From the NCBI RefSeq assembly GCF_003319175.1, contig NZ_QOHK01000004.1, positions 186,001-250,000 on the forward strand: a stretch of 64,000 bases of DNA, written 5' to 3'. This DNA comes from Blastococcus sp. TF02-8 (GTDB lineage Bacteria; Actinomycetota; Actinomycetes; Mycobacteriales; Geodermatophilaceae). Position 1 is the first letter of the stretch, and the number at the start of each line of letters is the position of its first letter. Shown piece after piece: positions 8,465 through 15,721 of the stretch. The notes below the pieces were generated by a model. That model was not told where the DNA came from and did not search any database. It saw only the letters and a list, made by a program, of their open reading frames with translations. Both the position numbers and the translations under genes were made by a program.

Positions 8465-9717
8465 CGGCGCACCGCTGCGGTAGGCACGATCTTCCGGGTG
8501 GCACGCCGGTCGTCCAGGGCGATGCGAACCATGTCGTGGACGCGCAACCCCAGAACCGTTCCCGAAACGCCGAGCAGCAGCAGTCCGATGGGAACACTCC
8601 ACGTGAGAGCGCCGAGCGCTCCGATGACGGCGAGGCATGCTGCCACGCCGCTGAGCCAGCTGACGGAGTAGGAGATCTCGCCCCGTTCCTCGGGGCTGGC
8701 GAGCGTCCAGGGCCTGATAGCCCCCTCGTGGAGTGCTCCGACGAGCACCAGCTCACGCGCGGACACGGGCGCCTCCAGAACGGCGAGGCCGGCGTGGCGC
8801 AGGTCTCGGGCCATCTCCTCCCTGTCGCTGTGCGTAGGGGCCCAGAGCTCGGTCGCCAGAGAGGCGTACTCCCGCCCCGCATTGTCGACGAGCCGCACCA
8901 CCACGGGTTCGATCACCACGGCCGTGACACCCCCGGTCGCTGGCCCCGGCAACCAGACCTCCTGTCCCCGAACGGCAAGGACGACGTCCGACGGTCCGAT
9001 GTGGAGCTCCGCCACGGCCAGCCCCCGATGGACGGCCCGCTCCACGCGCGGGCGGATCACCACACGCCCATCGGCGTCCGGTGGTGTGCCGGTGCCCAGC
9101 GCCTCGGCGCGAGCTCGGGCACCGGAGAAGATGATCGGCCCGACGAGGAGCTCCGCGACCAGGACGAACGGGACACCGTCGGGGTCTCCCAGCGTGGGGA
9201 GGCACGCGAACCCGAAGATCAGAGCCAGGCCGCAGAGCCACACCGCTGCTCGACCCGGCCACGGACGCGGCGGCCTCGGGGAGAGGAGTACCTGCTTCAC
9301 GTCCGCAAGGCGGGGCAGGTCGGGCGACTCCGCAGGTTCGAGCGGTCGGTCGAGGGCTCGGGCTAGGGCGTGGACGCCGACGACCTCCATCCACTCGGCC
9401 CCTGTCGACCACACGGGCGGCGACCAGTCGAGCAACGTCAGTGCCAGGAGCGGAGTGCCGTCCTGGCCGAGCAGAACCAGGAGCGGGCCGGTGAAGCGCC
9501 GGACTGCGAGCAGGCGACGGGAATCCGCTTCGCCGACGAGCAGGATCCGCGAGACCTCGCCAGGGCCCGCAACCGGTAGGACACAGCCGGCAGCGTCCGT
9601 ACGCTCGACAGCACCGTCGGGGGTGACTCGGACGCGCATGCGTCGTGCCGCCGCCAGTCCGCGACCGGACAGCATCTCGGGGCGGAGCTCGGGCATCCGT
9701 TTCGCCTGGGGGTTCAT
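8461..9717 (-). CDS. Multi-pass membrane protein of unknown function in the WXG100 operon
   Basis: A 418-aa protein if it starts at ATG 9717 (MNPQAKRMPELRPEM). The frame is open to 9897, but that stretch overlaps another small ORF. Residues about 1-145 are soluble. Two hydrophobic segments follow (AAVWLCGLALIFGFACLPTL and VPFVLVAELLVGPIIFSG, about 150-195), then a soluble domain of about 150 residues, then two more hydrophobic segments (GVAACLAVIGALGALTW and VPIGLLLLGVSGTVLGL) and a basic tail DDRRATRKIVPTAAVRR. That tail is repeated in the 39-aa ORF just upstream. I do not recognise the family; a membrane-bound secretion component or immunity protein is conceivable. Confidence 0.7.
   Translation of the reverse strand: MNPQAKRMPELRPEMLSGRGLAAARRMRVRVTPDGAVERTDAAGCVLPVAGPGEVSRILLVGEADSRRLLAVRRFTGPLLVLLGQDGTPLLALTLLDWSPPVWSTGAEWMEVVGVHALARALDRPLEPAESPDLPRLADVKQVLLSPRPPRPWPGRAAVWLCGLALIFGFACLPTLGDPDGVPFVLVAELLVGPIIFSGARARAEALGTGTPPDADGRVVIRPRVERAVHRGLAVAELHIGPSDVVLAVRGQEVWLPGPATGGVTAVVIEPVVVRLVDNAGREYASLATELWAPTHSDREEMARDLRHAGLAVLEAPVSARELVLVGALHEGAIRPWTLASPEERGEISYSVSWLSGVAACLAVIGALGALTWSVPIGLLLLGVSGTVLGLRVHDMVRIALDDRRATRKIVPTAAVRR
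8470..8509 (-). repeat. 40-nt direct repeat, copy A (3' end of the membrane-protein gene)
   Basis: Matches 9791-9830 at 37 of 40 positions in the same orientation. On the minus strand it encodes the C-terminal RRATRKIVPTAAV of the 418-aa membrane protein. The other copy encodes RRATRKIAPPAAV at the end of a 39-aa ORF. Confidence 0.85.
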
Positions 9718-9781
9718 CGGAACGTGCCTGGCGTCGTGCGCCCCCGCCCGCTCCCCCGTGTTCGCGAGGGCGGGGAGCCCC

Positions 9782-9901
9782 TCACGCGAGCACCGCAGCG
9801 GGAGGCGCGATCTTCCGGGTGGCACGCCGGACGGCGGGTAGCGCCCGTCCACCGTGAAAGGCCGTACGCAGCTCGGCGGCCCGGCTGACAACGGCACTCA
9901 C
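9782..9901 (-). CDS. 39-aa ORF sharing its C-terminus with the next gene (possible deletion remnant)
   Basis: A 40-codon frame whose GTG at 9901 overlaps the TGA of the 451-aa WXG protein (GTGA), exactly like the other junctions of this operon. It reads MSAVVSRAAELRTAFHGG, then RALPAVRRATRKIAPPAAVLA. The last half matches the C-terminal tail of the 418-aa membrane protein encoded next, also at DNA level (37/40). It may be a genuine small coupled protein or what remains after recombination deleted most of a second membrane-protein gene. Coding status is uncertain. Confidence 0.5.
   Translation of the reverse strand: MSAVVSRAAELRTAFHGGRALPAVRRATRKIAPPAAVLA
9791..9830 (-). repeat. 40-nt direct repeat, copy B (3' end of the 39-aa ORF)
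   Basis: Partner of 8470-8509, with 37 of 40 bases identical, in the same frame relative to the two stop codons and 1,321 bp apart. Confidence 0.85.
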
Positions 9902-11253
9902 TGGCTCGTCAACCGCCACATCATCCTCGATGCCGTGTCGTCGACCGATTCCTTCCAGTCGACTCCCGCGCGTTCGAGTCCGAAATCGGCCACGTCGGTG
10001 ACGGCGGACCCTCGGTTGATTCCTTGAGTGACCTGCATCAGCCCCGTGAGGCGGTCGAGCCGGCTCGTGAGAGCGGCGGGGATCGGCTCAGCGCCGAGAC
10101 GTTGCGCCTCCAGCAGGTTCTCGGCCAGTTCGCGATCGAGCGTGCGGGCACGCAGCGGCCATGGCGCATCAGTCACGACATCGGTCATGACCCGCTGTGC
10201 CTCAGCGGCGCCAGCGCTGCTGGCCCGCTCGGCGGCATCGTCCAGGTACTGGTCACCCCATGCGCGCAAGGGATTGGAGGGGTTCGCGATGTTCTGCGCG
10301 TTGCTGGCGCGCGAGAAATTCGGCTGCGCATGCTCCAGAGCCTCCTGCGTCGTACGTGCGGCGTCGTCAGCATGCTGCGCCACCTGGGGTCGGAGACGAG
10401 CCAGACCGTTCTTGACGACGGCACCCAGCCGACCGCCGATACCAAGGGTGACCAGGCTGATCACATCCATGATCACGTCGGTCCAGGTGGCCCCCTCGAC
10501 GTCTGACAGCACCATCGCCGTGTGGATACCCAGCAGGAGCGTGGAGACGACCGCACCGGCGACGAGCGCGAAGGGTCCGGTGAAGACCATCGCCACCACG
10601 ATCAAGACGATCGCGATCACCTCGAGCACGATGGCGATGACCTTGAGTACGTCGCTGATCTCTCTCACGAAACCACCGAAGTCGTTCCACCAGCGGTCGG
10701 CGCCGTGCTCACCGGCCCTCCGGATCTTGTCCGCCGTCCGGTTTGCCGCGCTCTCCAGCTCCTCCAGCGCGTTCGCCAGGCGCTGCCGGGCCGCGTCGCT
10801 CTCGTCGCCGGCGTCCGCGAGGTTCTGCTGGCGCAGGTCGTCGGCGGCCAGCTGCTCGGGCGTGGGGTCGGCGACGCCGGCGAGGCCGTCCGTGGCGTTC
10901 TGCCGCCGCTTCTCGTCGGCCTGCTCTGCCTGCGAGAGCGCGCCTGCGGACTCGTCCCGGGCGGTGGTCAGCGGTCCGACCCACGCGCGCACGGCATCGG
11001 CCAGCTCCTCGTACCGCCGTTCGGCACCGCGCAGGTCGTCGGAGAGGTCCTCGGCCGCCTCCGCGAACACCTCGGCCGCCTCGCCCGTCCAGCCCTCCAG
11101 GTTCGACAGCCGGCGCAGCTGACCGGCCAGCCGCTCGATGTCCCGCGCCGTGGACGCGTAGCCGTTGGCCAGCCGCTCGACCTCCTCGGGGCTGCCGGGC
11201 ACCGGGTCGCGGTCGTGGCCCAGCAGCGACCAGTCCCCCGAGCGGGCGCTCAC
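9898..11253 (-). CDS. WXG100-domain protein with membrane segments (putative type-VII-like effector)
   Basis: A 451-aa protein starting MSARSGDWSLLGHDRDPVPG. The N-terminal 110 residues form a helical hairpin with a WXG motif in EGWTGEAAEVFAEAAEDL, the hallmark of Esx/type VII secretion substrates. A long Ala/Glu-rich coiled coil follows (about 110-190). A hydrophobic cluster (VLKVIAIVLEVIAIVLIVVA and following, about 205-275) could span the membrane two or three times. The C-terminal 170 residues are helical and polar, without a toxin motif I recognise. GTG 11253 overlaps the stop of the upstream WXG100-like gene. This resembles polymorphic WXG/LXG-type exported proteins; export and toxicity are inferences, and no ESX core gene is in the window. 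Confidence 0.78.
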   Translation of the reverse strand: MSARSGDWSLLGHDRDPVPGSPEEVERLANGYASTARDIERLAGQLRRLSNLEGWTGEAAEVFAEAAEDLSDDLRGAERRYEELADAVRAWVGPLTTARDESAGALSQAEQADEKRRQNATDGLAGVADPTPEQLAADDLRQQNLADAGDESDAARQRLANALEELESAANRTADKIRRAGEHGADRWWNDFGGFVREISDVLKVIAIVLEVIAIVLIVVAMVFTGPFALVAGAVVSTLLLGIHTAMVLSDVEGATWTDVIMDVISLVTLGIGGRLGAVVKNGLARLRPQVAQHADDAARTTQEALEHAQPNFSRASNAQNIANPSNPLRAWGDQYLDDAAERASSAGAAEAQRVMTDVVTDAPWPLRARTLDRELAENLLEAQRLGAEPIPAALTSRLDRLTGLMQVTQGINRGSAVTDVADFGLERAGVDWKESVDDTASRMMWRLTSQ

Positions 11254-11546
11254 TGCGTCTCCAGGATGTCGGTCACCGCGGCGGCGAGCTCGTCGTCCAC
11301 GCCCTCGAACGTCGACGCGCTGTCGGTCGCCATCTTCCCGACGTCGCGCAGCGAGCCGCTCAGCAGCTCGCGCTTGTCGTCCCAGCTTCCGGCGAAGTCC
11401 TCGAGCGCCTCCGCGACGGCGCGATGCCCCACGTCCTCGCGGTTCCACGAGGTGCGCGACGCCGTCCCGTCCATGGCATCCGCGAGGCCGGTCAACTCAC
11501 GTCCCAAGCTGTTCAACAAGCTCGAGCTGTAGGTCAGATCTGCCAC
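11250..11546 (-). CDS. WXG100-like small helical protein
   Basis: A 98-aa helical protein, first gene of the operon, starting MADLTYSSSLLNSLGRELTG. Length and helical-hairpin pattern fit the WXG100/EsxA-EsxB superfamily or the related ESX-secretion-associated small proteins. The central turn reads FAGSWDDKRE, so a Trp is present but the strict W-x-G is not. I set the start at GTG 11546 because the sequence before it does not look coding. It probably heterodimerises with the WXG domain of the downstream protein, as Esx pairs do. The gene begins about 100 bp from palindromic element copy 2. Confidence 0.75.
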   Translation of the reverse strand: MADLTYSSSLLNSLGRELTGLADAMDGTASRTSWNREDVGHRAVAEALEDFAGSWDDKRELLSGSLRDVGKMATDSASTFEGVDDELAAAVTDILETQ

Positions 11547-11648
11547 CGGTCGCCCCCTGGGTTCGCTCGACTGGAACGGACCGTATCCCGATCCCTGCGC
11601 GGCCAGCAGGGGATGACGGACACCTGGGGACAACTCCGCTCGCCCCCG

Positions 11649-11705
11649 TGACGGGCGTTTTGTGCACTTTCCGCCCGGGCGGAAAGTGCACTAAACGCCC
11701 CGAGG
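11649..11705. repeat. 57-bp palindromic repeat element, copy 2
   Basis: Identical to 7188-7244 except for one base (T at 11661 against C at 7200). Again two 24-nt arms meet at CCCGGG. It lies between the divergent WXG100 operon and the amino-acid permease, so here it cannot serve only as a terminator between converging genes. The two copies enclose the WXG100 operon as direct repeats. Confidence 0.9.
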
Positions 11706-11741
11706 GGAGGGGTGGGGGTCGGCAGCGCGGATGATGTCCCG

Positions 11742-13166
11742 GTGACCGCGCCGTCCCTCCGTGCCCAGCTGTTCCGCCGCAAGCCCGTGGCGGCGCTCGT
11801 CGACGAGGGAGACGCGAGCACCGGCCTGGCCCGCCGCATGGGCCTGATCCCCTTGATGTGCCTCGGCATCGGCTCGACGATCGGCACCGGGATCTTCTTC
11901 GTGCTGAGCACCGCCGTGCCCGAGGCGGGGCCGGCCGTCGTCCTCTCCTTCGTGCTGGCCGCGATCACCGCGGCGCTCACCGCGCTCTGCTACGCCGAGC
12001 TGGCGTCGTCCATCCCGGTGGCGGGCTCCTCGTACTCCTACGCGTACGCGACGCTGGGCGAGGTCGTGGCCTACGGCGTGGGCTGGTGCCTGGTCCTCGA
12101 GTACGGCGTGAGCTCGTCGGCGGTGGCGGTCGGCTGGAGCGAGTACGTCAACCAGCTCCTGGGCGACACGATCGGCGTGCGCATCCCCGACGCGCTGTCG
12201 GCCGCGCCCGGCGCCGGCGGGTGGGTCAACCTGCCCGCGCTGGTGCTCGTGCTGATGTGCGCGCTGCTGCTGGTGCGCGGCGTGCGGGAGTCCTCGACGG
12301 CCAACGTGGTCATGGTGGCGGTGAAGATCGCGGTCCTGCTGTTCTTCGCCGTCGTCGCCTACACGGCGTTCGAGTCGGGCAACTTCACGCCGTTCGCGCC
12401 CATGGGCGTGGCCGGGATCAGCATGGCGGCCTCGTCGATCTTCTTCTCCTTCATCGGGCTGGACGCCGTCTCCACCGCCGGTGAGGAGGTCCGCGACGCC
12501 CGCCGGAACCTGCCGCTGGCGATCATCGGCGCCCTGGTGGTGGTCACCGTCGTCTACCTGCTCGTGGCGTTCGCCGCGGTGGGAGCGCAGGAGGCGGGCG
12601 CGTTCGAGGGCCAGCAGGCCGGGCTCGCGGTGATCCTGGAGAACGTGACCGGGTCGACCTGGCCGGCCATCGTCCTGGCTGCAGGAGCGGTCGTCTCGAT
12701 CTTCTCGGTGACGCTGGTGACGATGTACGGCCAGACGCGGATCCTGTTCTCGATGAGCCGCGACGGCATGGTGCCGGCGTTCTTCAGCCGGGTCGACCCC
12801 CGGCGCCGCACCCCCGTGCGCGGAACGGTCTTCGTCGCGGTCTTCGTCGGCGCCCTGGCCGGGTTCGTCCCCCTGGACTTCCTCATCGACCTGACCAGCA
12901 TGGGCACCCTCGTGGCGTTCACCGTGGTCTCGATCGGCGTGATCGTGCTGCGCCGCATCGCGCCGGACCTGCCCCGCGGCTTCCGGGTGCCCGGCTACCC
13001 GGTCGTGCCCGTGCTCTCGATCGCCTTCTGCGTCTACCTGATCACCGGGTTGTCCGCGACGACGTTCGTGCTCTTCGCCGGTTGGTTGGCGCTGGCCGCG
13101 GTGCTCTACGTGACCTACGCGCGCAAGCACTCGACGCTGCGGGACGACACACCGGCAAGCTCTTGA
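11742..13166 (+). CDS. APC-family amino-acid permease (cationic amino-acid transporter type)
   Basis: A 474-aa inner-membrane transporter with about 12 hydrophobic segments. TM1 carries LGIGSTIGTGIFFVLSTAV, the unwound substrate-binding helix of the APC superfamily. AELASSIPVAGSSYSYAYATLGE and ASSIFFSFIGLDAVSTAGEE match the eukaryotic-type CAT subgroup that takes up Lys/Arg and other amino acids. I chose GTG 11742 because the protein then begins MTAPSLRAQLFRRKPVAALV, as in relatives. An in-frame GTG at 11712 directly follows a purine-rich stretch and remains possible. It is monocistronic, and substrate choice is not determined. Confidence 0.88.
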   Translation: MTAPSLRAQLFRRKPVAALVDEGDASTGLARRMGLIPLMCLGIGSTIGTGIFFVLSTAVPEAGPAVVLSFVLAAITAALTALCYAELASSIPVAGSSYSYAYATLGEVVAYGVGWCLVLEYGVSSSAVAVGWSEYVNQLLGDTIGVRIPDALSAAPGAGGWVNLPALVLVLMCALLLVRGVRESSTANVVMVAVKIAVLLFFAVVAYTAFESGNFTPFAPMGVAGISMAASSIFFSFIGLDAVSTAGEEVRDARRNLPLAIIGALVVVTVVYLLVAFAAVGAQEAGAFEGQQAGLAVILENVTGSTWPAIVLAAGAVVSIFSVTLVTMYGQTRILFSMSRDGMVPAFFSRVDPRRRTPVRGTVFVAVFVGALAGFVPLDFLIDLTSMGTLVAFTVVSIGVIVLRRIAPDLPRGFRVPGYPVVPVLSIAFCVYLITGLSATTFVLFAGWLALAAVLYVTYARKHSTLRDDTPASS

Positions 13167-13404
13167 CGGCGGACTGTGGCCTTGCTCACAGTGGGAGCCG
13201 GGCGGGGGCAGCCGGGAACGAGTGGCTACCCACTGCTGGGTAGACCGACCAACGCGGCCAGACCGTCAGAGCCGGCCCCCCGCCCCACTCGAACTCCTCG
13301 CCGCGCCCGTCGGGCGCCGCCGGACCGGGCAGCGTGCGGCCGGGGCGGGTTCCGGGACTCCGACCACGCCCCGGGCGCACAGCGCTCCGGGCCCCGGACG
13401 ACGA

Positions 13405-13440
13405 AGCGGCCCCGCACTTCCGTCGAAGTGCGGGGCCGCT
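13405..13440 (-). terminator. Strong hairpin downstream of the tRNA pair
   Basis: A perfect 15-bp stem (AGCGGCCCCGCACTT and its complement) with a 6-nt loop CCGTCG, 19 nt past the 3' end of tRNA-Arg on the minus strand. No T-run follows. It probably ends tRNA transcription and may also stop read-through from the permease on the plus strand. Confidence 0.75.
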
Positions 13441-13458
13441 CGGTGTCTCAACCAGACG

Positions 13459-13531
13459 TGCACCCGAAGGGATTCGAACCCCTAACCTTCTGATCCGTAG
13501 TCAGATGCTCTATCCGTTGAGCTACGGGTGC
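13459..13531 (-). tRNA. tRNA-Arg (anticodon ACG)
   Basis: A 73-nt cloverleaf. The acceptor stem GCACCCG pairs with CGGGTGC, the D-loop includes AGCTCAACGG, the anticodon loop is CTACGGA (ACG, read as ICG for CGN codons), the T-loop is GGTTCGAATCC and the discriminator is A. CCA is not encoded. It is downstream of tRNA-Ser in the same orientation, 20 nt away. Confidence 0.95.
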
Positions 13532-13551
13532 GTGTGTTCAGTTGTGTTGCG

Positions 13552-13640
13552 CGGAGGCTCCGGGATTTGAACCCGGGATGGGGATTAACCCAAACCGCAT
13601 TAGCAGTGCGGCGCCATAGACCGGACTAGGCGAAGCCTCC
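13552..13640 (-). tRNA. tRNA-Ser (anticodon GCT)
   Basis: An 89-nt class II tRNA. The acceptor stem GGAGGCT pairs with AGCCTCC, the anticodon loop is CTGCTAA (GCT, decoding AGC/AGU), a long variable arm lies between the anticodon and T arms, GGTTCAAATCC is in the T-loop and the discriminator is G as expected for serine. CCA is not encoded. Confidence 0.95.
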
Positions 13641-13738
13641 CGGGGTCCGAGTCACCTCGTAACCGCCGAGAAGAGACTACCAGCGCCTCGGACGGCCTCC
13701 CAGCCCGGGTCCCCGAGGGCCCGGACCGGGAGCCGCGC

Positions 13739-14938
13739 TCAGGCGTGGACCGACTCCCGGTGGACGACGGCAGGGCGGACGCCGCGGCCGGGGACCAGGG
13801 TGATCACCACGGCGACGGCGGCGCCCAGGCAGGCGAGCACGAGCGAACCGGGCACGCCGGCCGAGCTCTCGATCAGCGCGCCGCCCAGCGCGGCACCGAC
13901 CGCCGAGGCACCGACGGTGATGGTCGAGAGCCACGTGAAGGCCTCGGTCGTGGCGTGCACCGGGGCGATGGAGCCGACCAGCGAGCTCTGCACGGTGAGC
14001 GTGGGGGCGATCGCCGTCCCGCCGAGGAAGAGCAGCACACCGAGCGCCCAGGGGCTGGAGATCCAGGCCAGCGGGGCGAGCCCGATGGTGACGCCGAAGA
14101 GCAGCCAGCGGTACTGGCGGGGCAGCGAGGCGCTGAGCACGCGGGCGCCGAACCAGAGCCCGCCGGCCACGGACCCGAGGGCCCACACGGCGAGCAGGAG
14201 GCCGGAGATGCCGGGGCGGCCGGTGGAGTCGGCGAACGCCGGGATGGCCACCTCGAGCGCGCCGAAGCCGAGCATCAGGGCCGAGCCGCTGACCAGGATG
14301 CGGGGCATGCCCGGCGAGAGGACGGTGGAGAAGAGCCCGGTCTGCGGCCCCGTCTGCGGAACCCAGGAGCGGGCGGCCCCGGCGATGCCGAGCGCACCGA
14401 TCGCGCCCAGCGTGCCGGCGACCCCCACCGCCCAGGCCGGGGCGGCGAGGACGGCGAGCGCGGCGACCAGCGCCGGGCCGACGACGAAGACGAGCTCGGT
14501 GGCGGTGGCGTCGAGCGCGTAGGCGGTGCCGCGCACCCGCGCGTCGGTGCGCGACCAGAGCGCACGGACCGCGCCGGACACCAGCGGCGTGGTCGCGCCG
14601 GCCAGCCCGGAGGCCGCGACGACCGCCGCGTCCGGGGCGCCACCGAGGACGACGACGAGGAGCAGGGCGAGCAGCAGCGGGTACAGCGCGGCCTGGGTGA
14701 GCAGCACCCGGCGGGGGCCCTTGCGGTCGGCGACCCGGCCGAGGACCGGCGCCATCACGGCCGAGGCGATGCCCAGGGTCGCCGACGCGAGGCCCGCCAC
14801 GGCGTAGGAGCCGGTCTGCTGCTGCACCATCAGCAGCAGCGCGAGCGGCACCATGGACGACGGAAGACGGCCGGCGAAGCCGGCGAGCAGGAGCACCGGG
14901 GCGGAGGGAAGCCGCCAGACGGTGAGATAGGCACGCAC
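13739..14938 (-). CDS. MFS transporter
   Basis: A 399-aa, 12-TM major facilitator superfamily protein. The loop after TM2 has GRVADRKGPRRVLL, the MFS motif A (G-x3-D-R-x-G-x-R), and the N-terminal helices contain FAGRLPSSMVPLALLLM. Substrate unknown; efflux of a small molecule is the usual role of such single MFS genes next to a regulator. I chose GTG 14938 (MRAYLTVWRLPSAP). Starting at the outermost GTG (15040) would abut the divergent gene's start and leave no promoter. Its upstream region is shared with the CGNR zinc-finger gene and contains repeated GTCAA boxes. Confidence 0.85.
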   Translation of the reverse strand: MRAYLTVWRLPSAPVLLLAGFAGRLPSSMVPLALLLMVQQQTGSYAVAGLASATLGIASAVMAPVLGRVADRKGPRRVLLTQAALYPLLLALLLVVVLGGAPDAAVVAASGLAGATTPLVSGAVRALWSRTDARVRGTAYALDATATELVFVVGPALVAALAVLAAPAWAVGVAGTLGAIGALGIAGAARSWVPQTGPQTGLFSTVLSPGMPRILVSGSALMLGFGALEVAIPAFADSTGRPGISGLLLAVWALGSVAGGLWFGARVLSASLPRQYRWLLFGVTIGLAPLAWISSPWALGVLLFLGGTAIAPTLTVQSSLVGSIAPVHATTEAFTWLSTITVGASAVGAALGGALIESSAGVPGSLVLACLGAAVAVVITLVPGRGVRPAVVHRESVHA

Positions 14939-14972
14939 GCTGGAACTCGTTTCGCACTGCAGGGAAGGAACA

Positions 14973-15047
14973 GGTAGGGGGTCAAGCACCGTTGACCGCC
15001 TACGTCGTCCCACAGTAGGGACCGAACGGTAGGGAGTCAATTGAACT
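14973..15047. promoter_or_regulatory. Repeated GGTAGGG(G/A)GTCAA boxes between divergent genes (possible operators)
   Basis: The 13-mer GGTAGGGGGTCAA at 14973-14985 recurs as GGTAGGGAGTCAA at 15028-15040. The first box continues into an inverted repeat GGTCAA-N6-TTGACC (14980-14997), and the second into AGTCAATTGAACT (15035-15047). The pair flanks the likely promoter of the CGNR gene, consistent with binding sites for a regulator of both genes. Confidence 0.5.
14992..15021 (+). promoter_or_regulatory. Putative sigma-70-type promoter of the CGNR gene
   Basis: -35 TTGACC at 14992-14997 and -10 TAGGGA at 15016-15021 with an 18-nt spacer. AGGGAG at 15031-15036 then serves as a ribosome-binding site for the TTG start at 15041. 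Confidence 0.45.
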
Positions 15048-15571
15048 ACGACACCTACGGGTCAAGTGCTGTCGAACTGGCCATCGACCTGGCCAACGCC
15101 GACCTTGAGCCCGTCGACGGCGTGTCACGCTTTCTGGCGTCGCACGACGAGTGGTTCACGCCCGGGACGTCGCTGGAGCTGACGCCGTCGGAGGCGGAGA
15201 AGGCCCTGGCCACGGCCCTGCTGGTGCGCGCGGTGGCGCTCGCGGAGTCGCAGCCCGAGGTGCTCACCCGGCTCAACCAGCTCCTGGCGCTGGCCCGGCC
15301 GCGCCCCTACGCGACCGACCACGACGGCGACCTGCACCTGCACTACGCGCGCCCCGACGCACCGGCGCTGGAGCAGCTGACGACGACGGTGGCCATGGGC
15401 CTCTCGCAGGTCGTCGTGCAGCACGGCTGGCAGCGGCTGGGCGTGTGCTCGGCCGAGGGCTGCGACGACGTCTACGTCGACACCTCGCGCAACGCCAGCC
15501 GGCGCTACTGCTCCAACACCTGCGCCAGCCGCTCGACGGTGGCCGCCTACCGGGCCCGCCAGAAGTCCTGA
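15041..15571 (+). CDS. CGNR zinc-finger / ABATE-domain protein, likely regulator
   Basis: A 176-aa protein. The N-terminal about 120 residues form the helical ABATE region (stress-linked putative ligand-binding domain), including AVELAIDLANADL. The C-terminal CGNR-type zinc finger is visible as GVCSAEGCDDVYVDTSRNAS followed by RRYCSNTCASR, giving Cys-x4-Cys and Cys-x3-Cys ligand pairs. Proteins of this type are thought to be DNA-binding transcriptional regulators. TTG 15041 has a good AGGGAG ribosome-binding site. It is divergent from the MFS gene, so control of that pump is the obvious hypothesis. Confidence 0.85.
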   Translation: MNYDTYGSSAVELAIDLANADLEPVDGVSRFLASHDEWFTPGTSLELTPSEAEKALATALLVRAVALAESQPEVLTRLNQLLALARPRPYATDHDGDLHLHYARPDAPALEQLTTTVAMGLSQVVVQHGWQRLGVCSAEGCDDVYVDTSRNASRRYCSNTCASRSTVAAYRARQKS

Positions 15572-15575
15572 CCCC

Positions 15576-15707
15576 GTGGAGACGCTGCTGATCGTGGGCA
15601 TCGGCGCCGCCGTCGTCGCCCTCGGCCTCACCCAGCTGTGGCTGCTCCCCCGCGTCGGCGAGGTGGCGAGGCGGCGCCGGGAGGCGCGCCGACGCCGGGA
15701 CGGGTGA
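15576..15707 (+). CDS. Small single-span membrane protein (43 aa)
   Basis: GTG 15576 opens a 43-residue frame: METLLIVGIGAAVVALGLTQ forms one transmembrane helix and is followed by a strongly basic tail (EVARRRREARRRRDG), the usual topology of a small type-III-like membrane protein. It begins 4 nt after the CGNR stop, so it is probably co-transcribed. Function unknown. Confidence 0.55.
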   Translation: METLLIVGIGAAVVALGLTQLWLLPRVGEVARRRREARRRRDG

Positions 15708-15721
15708 CGCCGCAGCGACCG

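Noticed and set aside
11691-13130. Long minus-strand frame across the permease gene
   Set aside because: Highly charged His/Arg/Asp/Gly-rich shadow of the permease; no domain, no initiation signal.
13173-13192. ACTGTG-CACAGT hairpin just after the permease
   Set aside because: Only a 6-bp stem with an 8-nt loop; too weak to call a terminator.
13459-13640. tRNA genes as an integration (att) site for the neighbouring WXG operon
   Set aside because: No duplicate of a tRNA 3' end was found nearby and no integrase is present; the 57-bp palindromes bracket the operon instead.
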